Part shown: positions 44,709 through 55,719 of the stretch, piece by piece | Layout: each line of letters starts with the position of its first letter | Position numbering within the stretch: position 1 is the first letter of the stretch | Origin: Hexactinellida sp. DTS-2022 | Lineage: Eukaryota; Porifera; Hexactinellida | Direction of reading: 5' to 3' | DNA: 64,000 nucleotides | Assembly (NCBI GenBank): GCA_028753945.1 | Contig: JAPNXP010000013.1 | Coordinates: forward strand, 3,658,001 to 3,722,000 | Notes under the pieces: model-generated | Told to the model about the DNA's origin: nothing | The model's database searches: none | What the model saw: the letters and a program-made list of their open reading frames with translations, nothing else | Made by a program: the position numbers and the translations under genes

Positions 44709-45174
44709 ACTGTGCCGACTATACTATAGTATAGTGGCCCAGTATTGGTCTTAGTGCTTTGGTTAGTTATTATTACTGTGCCGACTATACTATAGTATAG
44801 TGGCCCAGTATTGGAATCACTGCCTTTATTACTGTGCCGACTATACTATAGTATAGTGGCCCAGTATTAGAATCACTGCCTTTATTACTGTGCCGACTAT
44901 ACTATAGTATAGTGGCCCAGTATTAGAATCACTGCCTTTATTACTGTGCCGACTATACTATAGTATAGTGGCCCAGTTCTAATCTTACTGCCTTTAATAA
45001 TAATATTTATTTTTACTGTGCCGACTATACTATGGTATAGTGGCCCAGTATTGGAATCACTGCCTTTATTATTTTTACTGTGCCGACTATACTATAGTAT
45101 AGTGGCCCAGTTCTAATCTTAGTGCTTTGGTTAGTTATTACTGTGCCGACTATACTATAGTATAGTGGCCCAGT
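44709..45174 (+). repeat. Eight tandem box A palindromes
   Basis: Largest cluster in the window. Boxes start at 44709, 44775, 44831, 44887, 44943, 45015, 45077 and 45140. Spacers of both kinds alternate (GGTCTTAGTGCTTTGG, GGAATCACTGCC, TTCTAATCTTACTGCC). Box 6 has a broken core (TATGGTATAG). Confidence 0.9.
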
Positions 45175-46399
45175 TCTAATCTTACTGCCTTGGTTATTAT
45201 TATTGGTCCGTAGCCTCTCTACTGAACAGACTTATAATTACTAAGAGCCAAAATTTTCAGAATATGTGTCTCATGGGTTACAGATGTGCACCTGGGGTCA
45301 CGATTTTTTTAAACATTTTTTTGGACACATTTTTGCACCTGTTTAATATTAGAAAAAGAACAATAAATAGTGCACAAATATTTAATTTATATGCATTCGA
45401 TAGAGAATTAAATTCTACACCTTTTCACAGTGCACGAATTTTCAAATCGTACTTAGTTTGTGCCACAATTGAGTTGCAAGCTTCCTTTGTTTACTAACAC
45501 TTCAGTTCAATTGAAGTGTTAAATCGAATTCTATTGTTTCAACTTGTAATAATTATATTGATTCAACTTGTGAGATCGAGTAGGCTTCTATTTTCTAATT
45601 GAAACCTAAGATTTTACATTCCACAACAACGACAGATTAAGTGATTATATTTATTTCTGCGAGAATATTCTTGCACTGTTAATAGACAGACGTAATTAAT
45701 TATAATTAATTCAGTCAGTATATGACTTATATAGATGCTTCCAATTTGTGTATTAGGGGTTATCGAGTGTGCGGAATTGAAATTTGATAACCAAATTAAT
45801 TAATTAATTATTCATGACAAAATAATTTAACTTAATAATTGTAAGTTGACATTGAAATTGGTGTTATATTATAAATAATATTAATAATTATTTATACTAA
45901 TTAATTAAATATCATAAATCTCAGAATTCAAATAAGATAGAAACAAACTTCCAATTTATCAATTGATCCTTATGCCACGTAACACCTCTACAAATGGGTA
46001 TTGACACCTTGAGGTGATGATGACATCGTCAAAAAAATGTGTTTTTACATTTTTGTTAATTCGATATTTAAAATGGGTTAGTTGAAGTTGGGTGATGACC
46101 CAACACTCACATAAAAAATGCTGAGTCATCAGCTATTATATTCTACTCAAACTTGATTATCTCTAAAATGAAGTGAATTAAATGGAAACTTCCGCCACTC
46201 TAAGGGTCGATGCCTTCTGTAACACCTTTTAATATATTTTAACACCTTCATAGTGATGATGACATGGCGAAAAAAAAATCCAAAATTGCAGCTGTGCTGA
46301 CATCATGTCCCATTGGAGGCACTATCAATAAACCACCACCAAAATATAGTGCCACAAAAGGAACATGCGTCGGCACAGCTGCAATTTTGGATTTTTTTT

Positions 46400-46496
46400 A
46401 CTGTGCCGACTATACTATAGTATAGTGGCCCAGTTCTAATCTTACTGCCTTTAATATTATTACTGTGCCTACTATACTATAGTATAGTGGCCCAGT
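46400..46496 (+). repeat. Two tandem box A palindromes
   Basis: Boxes start at 46400 and 46462 (variant CTGTGCCTAC) after the hairpin ending at 46392. Confidence 0.85.
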
Positions 46497-49400
46497 ATTG
46501 GAATCACTGCCTTTATTATTTTTTTTATTTTTATTTTTTCTCCGTAGACGGTGCCCTGGCCAGAGCTTTATAGTTGATGGGCTGAAACTTGGCATGTAGG
46601 TGCGATGGAACCGTCTAATTTGCACCTGGGGTTACGATTTTTGATTAACAAATTTTGGACACATTTTTAACACCTTTCAAAATTTGTCTGGTCCATAACT
46701 CAAAATTCCTTTACTAAACGCCCAAATTTTATTTCATATTCGGATTCACCATAAAATTCTGCGTCTGATGGGAGAAGACATTTTTCAATAAAGTGTTTAA
46801 TTTCTGCCATAAATGGGGGTTGAAATTTCTTTGTTTACTCACACTTCAATTTCAGTAAAGTGTTAAATCTAATTCTATTGTTTCAACTTGCGATAATTAT
46901 ATTGATTTAACTTATAAATTCCAGCTGGCTACTATTTAAATATAGTATTACTATACAATGGATTAAATAAAATAATATAATATAAGGAATTTGTTGACTC
47001 AACTCAACCAACCGTGGATAACATTGCTAAAATACATTACTAGTAATACTATATTTTATTATAAATACATAATGAATGAATGGCATTAAACTCTTGATGG
47101 TTTATGATAGAAACTAACTTCAACTTTATCTACCGTTCCATGTGACTCCGACCAATTTAGAAATGGTTCTTCACACCTTGGGCGTTGATGACTTGGGAGA
47201 AAAAATCCAAAATTGCAGCCTGCGCCGACAGCATGTTCCTTTGGAGGCATTATCAATAAACAACCAACAAAATATAGTGCCACCAAAGGAACATGCGTCG
47301 GCACAGGCTGCAATTTTGGATTTTTATTAGTCCGTAGCCTCTATACTGAACAGAGTTTTACTAACTAAGAGCCCAAATTTTCAGGATATGTGTCTCATGG
47401 GTTACAGATGTGCACCTGGGGTCACGTTTTATTATCACATTTTTTTGGACACATTTTTGCACCTGTTTAATATTAGAAAAAGAACAATAAATAGTGCGCG
47501 AATATTCTATTTATATGCATTCGATAGAGAATTAAATTCTACACCTTTTCACAGTGCACGAATTTTCAAATTGTACTTAGTTTGTGCCACAATTGAGTTG
47601 CAAGTTTCCTTTGTTTACTAACACTTCAGTTCAATTGAAAGTGTTAAATCTAATTCTATTGTTTCAACTCGTTATTATTATATTGATTCAACTTGTGAGA
47701 TCGAGTAGGCTTCTATTTTCCAATTGAAAACTAAGATTCTACATTCCATAACAACGACAGATTATGTGATTATATTTCCTTCTGCAAGAATACTCTTGCA
47801 CTGTTAATATACTGACGTAATTAATAATAATTAATTAAGTCAGTATATGACTTATATAGATGCTCCCAATTTGTTTATTAGGGGTTATCGAGTGTGCGGA
47901 ATTGAAATTTGATAGCCAAATTAATTAATTAATTATTTATGACAAAATAATTAAACTTAATAAATATAAGTTGACATTGAAATTGGTGTTAAATTATAAA
48001 TATTATTAATAATTATTTATACTAATTAATTAAATATCATAAATCTCAGAGATCATAGAAGATAGAAACAAACTTTCAAATTATCAATTGGTCCTTATGG
48101 CACGTGCCACCTATACAAGTGGGTCTTGACACCTTGAGGTGATGATGACATCGTTAAAAAAATGTGTTTTTACAATTTTGCTAATTTGATATTTAAAATA
48201 GGTTAGTTGATGTTGGGTGATGACCCAACACTCACATAAAATATGCTGAATCATTAGCTATTATATTCTACTCAAACTTGAATATCTCTAAAATTATATC
48301 AACTAAATGGAAACTTCCACCACTCTAAGGGTCGATGCCTTCTGTAACACCTTTTATGAAATAATTTAACACCTTCATAGTGATGATGACATGGCGAAAA
48401 AAAATCCAAAATTGCAGCTTGTGCCGACAGCATGTTCCTTTGGAGGCACTATCAATAAACCACAACCAAAATATAGTGCCCCCCAAGGAACATGCGTCGG
48501 CACAGGCTGCAATTTTGGATTTTTTTTTTTTTTTTCTCCGTAGACGGTGCCCTGGCCAGAGCTTTATAGTTAATATGCTGAAACTTGGCATGTAGGTGCG
48601 ATGGGACCGTCTAATTTGCACCTGGGGTTACGATTTTTGATTAACAAATTTTGGACACATCTTTAACACCTTTCAAAATTTGTCTGGTCCATAACTCAAA
48701 ATATGTTTTACTAAACCCCCAAATTTTATTTCATATTTGGATTCGCCATAAAATTCTGCGTCTGATGGGAGAATAAATTTTCCAATAAAGGGGTCAATTT
48801 CTACCATAAATGGGGGTTGAAATTTCTTTGTTTACTCACACTTCAATTTCAGTAAAGTGTTAAATCTAATTCTATTGTTTCAACTTGTAATAATTATATT
48901 GATTTAACTTGTTAAATCCTACTCTAGTGATTCAACTTGCGATAATTATATTGATTTAACTTGTTAAATCCTACTCTAGTGATTCAACTTGCGATAATTA
49001 TATTGATTTAACTTATAAATTCCAGCTGGCTTCTATTTAATTCTAGCATTACTATACAATGGGTTAAATTAAATTAATTTATATAAGGAATTTGTTGACT
49101 TTACTCAACTCACCGTGGATAACATTGCTAAAATAAATAACTAATAATTTAATTTATTATCAATAAGTAATGAATGGCATTAAACTAAAGATGGTTTATG
49201 ATAGAGCCGTTAACATTTTACATTCCACAACAACGACAGATAAAGTGATTATATTTATTTCGCGAGAATATTCTTGCACAATTAATGTACTGACGTAATT
49301 TATTATAATTAATTCCTTTTGTATTTAACTTATAGACGGTTCCAATTGGATTATTGGGGTTATCGAGTGCGCTGAATTCAAATATGATAGTGAAATTCGA

Positions 49401-49876
49401 TTTAAATTAATAATAAGTGCAAATAATTGAACTTTATTTATTTTGCTGTAATAATAATAGTGTTAAATTACTAATTTATTAATTAAATATTTATACTAAT
49501 TAGCTAAATTTCATTAATCTCAGAGATGATACAAGATAGAAACAAACTTTCAATTTATCAATTGGTCCTTATGCCACGTACCACCTATACAAGTGGGTCT
49601 TGACACCTTGAGGTGATGATGACATCGTCAAAAAAAAGTATTTTTACAATTTTGTGAATTAAATAATTCGCATGGGTTGGTTGGAGTTGGGTGATTACCC
49701 AATACGTACTTTAAAAATGCTGAGTCATCACAGATTATATTCTACTGAAACCTGAATATCTCTCAAATGAAGTGAGCTAAATGGAAACTTGCACCACTCT
49801 AAGGGTCGTTGCCTACTGAAACACCTTTCTGAAATAATTTAACACCTTCATAGTGATGATGACTAGGCGAAAAAAA

Positions 49877-49993
49877 ATCCAAAATTTCAGCTTGTGCCGA
49901 CAGCATGTTCCTTTGGAGGCACTATCAATAAATCACCACCAAAATATAGTGCCACCAAAGGAATATGCGTCGGCACAGGCTGAAATTTTGGAT
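49877..49993 (+). repeat. Hairpin copy with matched arm substitution
   Basis: The left arm reads ATCCAAAATTTCAGC and the right arm GCTGAAATTTTGGAT. The usual sequence is ATTGCAGC with GCTGCAAT, so the G-C pair became T-A on both sides. A neighbouring difference (CTTGTG against CACAGG) is unmatched. Confidence 0.9.
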
Positions 49994-51984
49994 TTTTTAT
50001 TATTATTTTTTCTCCGTAGACGGTGCCCTGGCCAGAGCTTTATAGTTGATGGGCTTAAACTTTGCATGTAGGTGCGATGGGACCGTCTAATTTGCACCTG
50101 GGGTTACGATTTTTGATTAACAAATTTTTTACACATCTTTAACACCTTTCAAAATTTGTCTGGTCCATAACTCAAAATATGTTTTACTAAACCCCCAAAT
50201 TTTATTTCATATTTGGATTCGCCATAAAATTCTGCGTCTGATGGGAGAATAAATATTCCAATAAAGGGGTCAATTTCTGCCATAAATGGGGGTTGAAATT
50301 TCTTTGTTTACTCACACTTCAATTTCAGTATTGTGTTAAATCTAATTCCGTTGTTTCAACTTGTAATAATTATATTGATTTAACTTGTTAAATCCTACTC
50401 TAGTGATTCAACTTGCTATAATTATATTGATTTAACTTGTGAATTCAAGCTGGCTTCTATTTTGCAATTGAAAATTAAGATTACGAGCCCTTCGGTCTCG
50501 GTCGCTTCGCGACGGATCACTCTCTCACAAAAGTCGCTTCGCGACTTTTGTTTGTTCGTGTTAGGCACTACGCGATACAATTAACGGCCGCTTCGCGGCC
50601 TTTCCCTTCCCAAAAAGCTATAATATTACTAATGAGTTCACCTGTGGCTAGTGAATTACACACTGTGACTTAATAACGCGTGCCTAAAATTCATTTTGGG
50701 TTGTGATTACTGTAATTTGTTTGGGGAATTATGTTGAGTAAGTTATTCTCATTGCTCAATAGTTATTAATTATTAGTTAATTAATAGCTCAATAGTTCTT
50801 AAGGGTAGCTCGTTCAGCTATATTAAAGGTTAGCTTGTTAGCTCAATTAAATTGAGACATGTGGTTGGTAAATTATACGCAATTAATTATTTCAGTAAAT
50901 TGTATTGCAAAGTAATTTACTAACTCTGGGTGTAATCTCTCCATAATAATGGTTTAAAGAGGAGTTGCAAAATATTTGATTTAATAGTAATAAACATTTA
51001 TAGATCTCACCATAAACAATTCATTTTGCAGGAGCTGGGTTAGTGAATTATTTAATTTAATTGATAGCAATAATTAACATAATAAATCTCATCGTTAGGC
51101 AGAACCAAAATCATAGATTACTTAACTTAATTCATTTCTAGTAGAAATCCTAGGTTCCATTGATAGTCTTATTATAGAAGCCAATAGGTGTAATAAATAA
51201 ACAATGCATTAGGGACTCTAATATTATACTTATGTCATTGACGTAAGCTAAATACATCACGAATAGAAATAAACTGATGGAAGCCAAACTGGATTAATCA
51301 AGTATGCAATTTCGGAAATATTGTAGGTGAAGATTAAATCATAAACCTCAATATATGCAATGATGCAGCAATTGGAGGTTACATTTTTGTTATTGCCTGG
51401 CTCAGATTAAATGCGAAAATTATAAAAAATTCTAGAGACATGCAATACATTCTGTTTTATAATGTGACAAAATTATTTATCGATTGAACCAAAAGTGTAA
51501 GAGCTGAATCCAAATTAGTTCCCACGTGACGTCACATTCCCATAAATCGGAACACGTGTGTCTCATTGTATGTAGTGTTATCATCTAAAATTCTGGGCGA
51601 ATCGAATAAAAACTGAAAGAGTTATTCCCAAATATGTGCCTTTATGACGTCATAATCCCGTTATTTCGCTTAGAAAACCAATAGATCGTTGTCGCAGTAC
51701 AAAATTACCCCTGTCATAGCCTACTCTATATATGGCCTGACAGTAACCTATAAAATATGGACCAAGGATGAAGGAGAAGATGGTAATATTTATCCAACCA
51801 CAATATTTAATTTCAAAAATAATAATAATATATTAATAATCAACTACATTAATTAGAAATATTCTTGAAATATATACTACTATTGATCAGATCTTATAAT
51901 TTTTATTCCAAACTCTTCTATTGACGTACTATCCCATCCTTTTTACATTTCGCTCTGGTATTTTATTCATATTAGCTTCTATTC

Positions 51985-54132
51985 ATGCCTAACTCTTGTT
52001 CTGTCCCCGACTCCCCGGTTGCAAGCAATTACAACCCGGATGACCATGTTCCTATGTTCAAGATGTCTCAAAGTACACCAACCCTGAATCATGCCTGGAC
52101 ATGCGCTCTTCGTCGCGAGGATATCGGTGATCTGAAGTTGGTCTATGTATGTATCAACCATTTCAGAAAGAATACATAGACTACACTTTCAAAGTCCCAA
52201 AAGGAGATGGTACTTTTACTGAAGTACCGCGGGCCAAGCCAAAGCTGAAGGAAGGCGCTGTACAAGTTTACTGCCCGGCTGCCCGGCATATTACTCATCC
52301 AAACCTAACAAACGGAATCGCTTGTCATACGATGCAAAAGAGGAAGAATTGATAAACCAAACACTACAACTCAGCTTGAGATCCGAGAGTCAAGAGAAAG
52401 AGAAGTTTGTGGTCAACTCTCTACAGGACTTGAGAGATAAGTTAACCTTGATTTATTTACCTTATAGTTGGTTGGTATGGTTCCGTAATGAGAGTAACAT
52501 AACGTTTGTTCTCGCTAAAATGGCTGAAAAAAATATCTCCGTAGATTTGTACCTTGAAATCAATGCTTATTTATCCACCCCAGCCTATTTTAATGGACAG
52601 AGTATATCCGTTCCCATTGCTGCAATTAGTGACATCCGAGAAATTGAATCTATTTTGCAGGAACTTGCTTTAAAATACAACTCTAGTTCTTATTGTGATT
52701 ATCCCCTTAAGTTCGGTTGTGCATTCTTTCAAGATGTATGTCAATTATATAATTCAGAAAGAAGAAGTTTAGCCAAGTTAGCTCCTCATTTGACTATGGA
52801 GTCATGTTTTCCGTCTAGCATAGAGCGTCAAAAATGTAAAACTGGTTTTGAAAGTCGTTAACGAATTAACAATATCTGCGCTAACTATCCAGAACGAATT
52901 GCGTTATCCAGAATATAGAAAGAATACTCCGGAGTTTGTTGATACCATTCTTACTGTTTAGAAATTATTCAACGTTAACACACCATTTAAAGGAATACGT
53001 TTGAATGATAATTTCTCGAGACCTTTGACTTTTAATGACGAGCGCAGGGTTTTTTCTAGGGGGGGGGGGGCAATTGCCCCCCCTACCGGTTTTCTGCCCC
53101 TGTAGGATATTTCAGTATGCCCCCCCTTATACTCATAATCTTTCAAATTGCCCCCCCTTTCAAACAATCCTAGAAAAATCACTGGAGCGATTTCTATTTT
53201 TGACTCGTGTAGTTTTTGGTTAGATGCTTGGCAAACTTTACCAGAAAAAATTGGCAAACTGAGTAAACAAACATACACCAGTTTTAGACATGCTTGCATT
53301 GCCTTATCACAAATTACCAACCATTTGACTCAATCTTGTGGCTTTACATATGTGTTGTCCTCCTTCTACAGACGGATCCCTTGTAACACCATTTCGGTCT
53401 ATACCGTATGATGTCGGGTTCTAATTATCACATCTCCTATCTTCAAATCCATGAACCGAGCGTCGACTTAAACTTTCTAGCATATTAAACATATTTACTG
53501 ACCAACAAGACACTTCCTTTCAATCTATTCAGTCATTTGTTAAGTCATTTTCTTGTCCGTATTCCACTACTGATGGTGAATTCAATTGGAGCCATTTCTT
53601 GATAGATTCATGACCTATCAACAATTGATTGTGGTTCACAGTTGATTCAATCATTAGCCTTTATTGCAGGCTATTCTGTCCATCAGTACCTGAATCAAAC
53701 AAAACCGTGTCATGTCTGTCTACATATGCTAACACTTGATAAATAATTTCTCCTTGATTTAGACCTGGACTCTCAGTATAAACTTCTGCAGCTATCGGAC
53801 CGTGGCGGACTTAAATATCCATCTGAGCCAGTTTGGAAATCCATTCTTGTTATATGGAAGACCTTTAGTGCCATCGAAAACAATAAAGAGCTGTTGGCAA
53901 AGCTTGTAAGTGGACCTTCTAGAAAATAATATTTGAACTCGCGTTGCTGTATTTGGAAGATAGTGATAATTGTGATCCAAGTATTTGGAAGTCTACTTGT
54001 ATTAGCTGTGGTGTGTTTAGTTGGAACATCTTATCGAGGCTAGTCTTTACCGCAGCGAATTGCTTTCTTGTAAACAAAGTTAAGAATTATAACTCGCTGG
54101 TTCTTTCAAAAAGTATAGAAAGCGTAAATTAA
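51985..54132 (+). pseudogene. P/THAP9-like transposase, decayed
   Basis: The N-terminus (MPNSCSVPDSPVASNY, AWTCALRRED, VYVCINHF) follows the THAP DNA-binding domain pattern, but the second zinc-ligand cysteine appears replaced by serine. A frameshift lies near 52160. Central pieces: APHLTMESCFPSSIERQ, ELRYPEYRKNTPEFVDTIL, LFNVNTPFKGIRLNDNF, WLDAWQTLPEKIGKLSKQTY. The late part has the family signature HHFGLYRMMSGSNYHISYLQI around 53390-53455, with TAA in place of the usual acidic codon just before it. Then AFIAGYSVHQYL, CHVCLHML, SDRGGLKYPSEPVW and CISCGVF up to 54132. Several frame changes and a 140-bp insertion (53045-53184) break it. Intact relatives would bind the terminal repeats and cut DNA using GTP as cofactor. 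Confidence 0.82.
53045..53184. mobile_element. hAT-like mini-element with 5-bp target repeat
   Basis: Ends CAGGGTTTTTTCTAGG and inverted CCTAGAAAAATCACTG. Flanking repeat GAGCG (53040-53044 and 53185-53189). Poly-G then poly-C runs inside. Removing it with one repeat keeps the transposase reading frame continuous. Confidence 0.85.
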
Positions 54133-54649
54133 AGAAATTCTCTTAATTATGTGTTTACTTATTTGTATTTACCATGATTTGTATTACTCTGTTTATTCTT
54201 ATTTATATTATGTAGTTAAGTGTGTCGTGTGTCACTGCTAGAGCCAGAGAGAGAAAGAGGAGAGAGGAAGAAAGCAAATAATTGTGTAGTATTTACTGTA
54301 GCATTAATATTAAAAATTGTACTGTTTGTGTTTATTATTACTATTAAATTATGAAAATCCAATCACCCTTCTCATTACAGCTAATACTAATCACGGGCTA
54401 GCAGGGCTGAGTTATATATACGACCTAGAGATATAAAGAACTTGGTAGTTCAATATAGAAAACATTAAAAAATTAAAATTTCCCATCTTCTTGTGCATCC
54501 CTGGTATATCTACTGTCAGGCCATATATAGAGTAGGCTATGCCCCTGTATAAAAATTTTCAGCTTTCTGGGACTCGTAGTCTTTTCAATTAATTCTGGAC
54601 AAACACACAAACACACACACACACAACAATTCCGCTTTTAATATACAGA

Positions 54650-54734
54650 TATATTTCATAACAACGACATATTATGTGATTATATTTACTTCTGCGAGAA
54701 TATAATTGCACTGTTAATATACTGACGTAATTAA
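54650..54734 (+). repeat. Hairpin-unit fragment between two Helitrons
   Basis: 85 bp of unit body (TATATTTCATAACAACGACA to GACGTAATTAA) that continue from 50483 and run on to 55720. They show that elements 1 and 2 are independent insertions in one unit. Confidence 0.93.
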
Positions 54735-55719
54735 TCTATATTATTAAATCTCGATTGTTGTTTGTGTGTGTGTGTGTTTGTCCGGATTATATTAAAGTGA
54801 TGGGGGAATAGAAACCGCAATTAATATTGGGATATAAACTAACTTTCAAATGTTATAATAGGTAAACAAATGTTATAATAGGTAAACAAGTATGCTGAAC
54901 ACGAATTTCGCGTTTATAAATTTCTCATATTAATATTTGTTGTTGTTGTTTACACAAAATAGGTAAACAAATTAATGAAAATTCAAAATCAACCTAGAAG
55001 TTAGCTTCCAACGGGTATTATAGCTAAACAAGTATGCCGAACACGAATTTCGCGTTTATAAATTTCTCATATTAATATTTGTTGTTGTTGTTTACACAAA
55101 ATAGGTAAACAAATTAATGAAAATTCAAAATCAACCTAGAAGTTAGCTTCCAACGGGTATTATAGGTAAACAAGTATGCCGAACACGAATTTCGCGTTTA
55201 TAAATTCTCATATTAATATTTGTTGTTGTTGTTTACACAAAATAGGTAAACAAATTAATGAAAATTCAAAATCAACCTAGAAGTTAGCTTCCAACGGGTA
55301 TTATAGCTAAACAAGTATGCCGAACACGAATTTCGCGTTGATAAATTTCTCATATTAATATTTGTTGTTGTTGTTTACACAAAATAGGTAAACAAATTAA
55401 TGAAAATTCAAAATCAACCTAGAAGTTATCTTCCAACGGGTATTATAGGTAAACAAGTATGCCGAACACGAATTTCGCGTATATAAATTTCTCATATTAA
55501 TATTTGTTGTTGTTGTTTACACAAAATAGGTAAACAAATTAATCAGATTCAAAATCAAGCTAGAAGTTAGCTTTCAATGGGTATTATAAGTATATAACTA
55601 TGACAAATATTACTAACTTTGTAATCAAATGTTTAGTGAGGAGTAAGGCCGCGTAGCGGCCGTTAACTTGAGGTGCGTAGCACCGATCTGTCGCAAAGCG
55701 ACCGAGACCGAAGGGCTCG
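54735..55719 (+). mobile_element. Helitron-like element 2
   Basis: Starts TCTATATTATTAAATCTCG after A, then a TG-rich tract and TTGTCCGGATTA. Ends with GGCCGCGTAGCGGCC, a TGCGTAGCACC stem, GACCGAGACCGAAGGGCTCG, then T. The flanks join to restore ATTAATTATAAATAATTC of the unit. The interior is mostly a 142-bp tandem repeat. Non-autonomous, 985 bp. Confidence 0.85.
54880..55590 (+). repeat. 142-bp tandem repeat inside Helitron 2
   Basis: Five copies with starts of AAGTATGC(C/T)GAACACG at about 54889, 55030, 55172, 55313 and 55455, giving 141-142-bp spacing. Each has TTGTTGTTGTTTACAC and AAAATCAACCTAGAAG. Confidence 0.92.

Larger units (their letters stand above)
44709..50483 (+). repeat. Hairpin-unit array, block 2, left part
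   Basis: Begins abruptly after GTGTTTTT with box A and ends where Helitron-like element 1 inserts. Hairpins at 46278-46392, 47215-47321, 48404-48520 and 49877-49993. Same orientation as block 1. The left border is in a T-run and the array's right border (59072) also ends in TTTT, so the whole block could have grown from one insertion. Confidence 0.92.
51715..54541 (+). mobile_element. P-superfamily element with perfect 31-bp TIRs
   Basis: The 31-bp terminal inverted repeats are perfect (51715-51745 and 54511-54541; outer bases CATAGCCTACTCTATATATG). The direct repeat CCCCTGT flanks both ends (51708-51714 and 54542-54548). 31-bp repeats and a 7-8-bp target duplication are classic P-element traits, and the interior encodes a P/THAP9-like transposase. 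Helitron-like element 3 shows the empty site (ATTTACCCCTGCATGCC at about 60439). 2827 bp. Confidence 0.88.
50484..54649 (-). mobile_element. Helitron-like element 1 carrying a P element
   Basis: Inserted in a hairpin unit exactly between A (50483) and T (54650); joining GATTA and TATATTTC restores the unit with no duplication. Minus-strand reading: starts TCTGTATATTAAAAGCGG, a TG-rich tract and TTGTCCAGAATTAATTG; ends with stems AAAGTCGCTTCGCGACTTT and GGCCGCGAAGCGGCC, then GACCGAGACCGAAGGGCTCG before T. The 3' end is CTCG instead of CTRR. No Rep/helicase seen. 50611-51714 aligns in pieces with Helitron-like element 3 (for example ATAGATCGTTGTCGCAGTAC). The bulk of the extra length is a P element. 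Confidence 0.8.

Noticed and set aside
44709-45174. CRISPR-like look of repeated palindromic boxes with spacers
   Set aside because: Spacers are only two related sequence types plus T/TA runs, there are no cas genes, and spliced animal-type genes surround them.
50484-55719. One 5.2-kb transposon with inverted GAGCCCTTCGGTCTCGG ends
   Set aside because: The 85 bp at 54650-54734 belong to the host hairpin unit, so these are two Helitron-like insertions in opposite orientation, not one element with inverted repeats.
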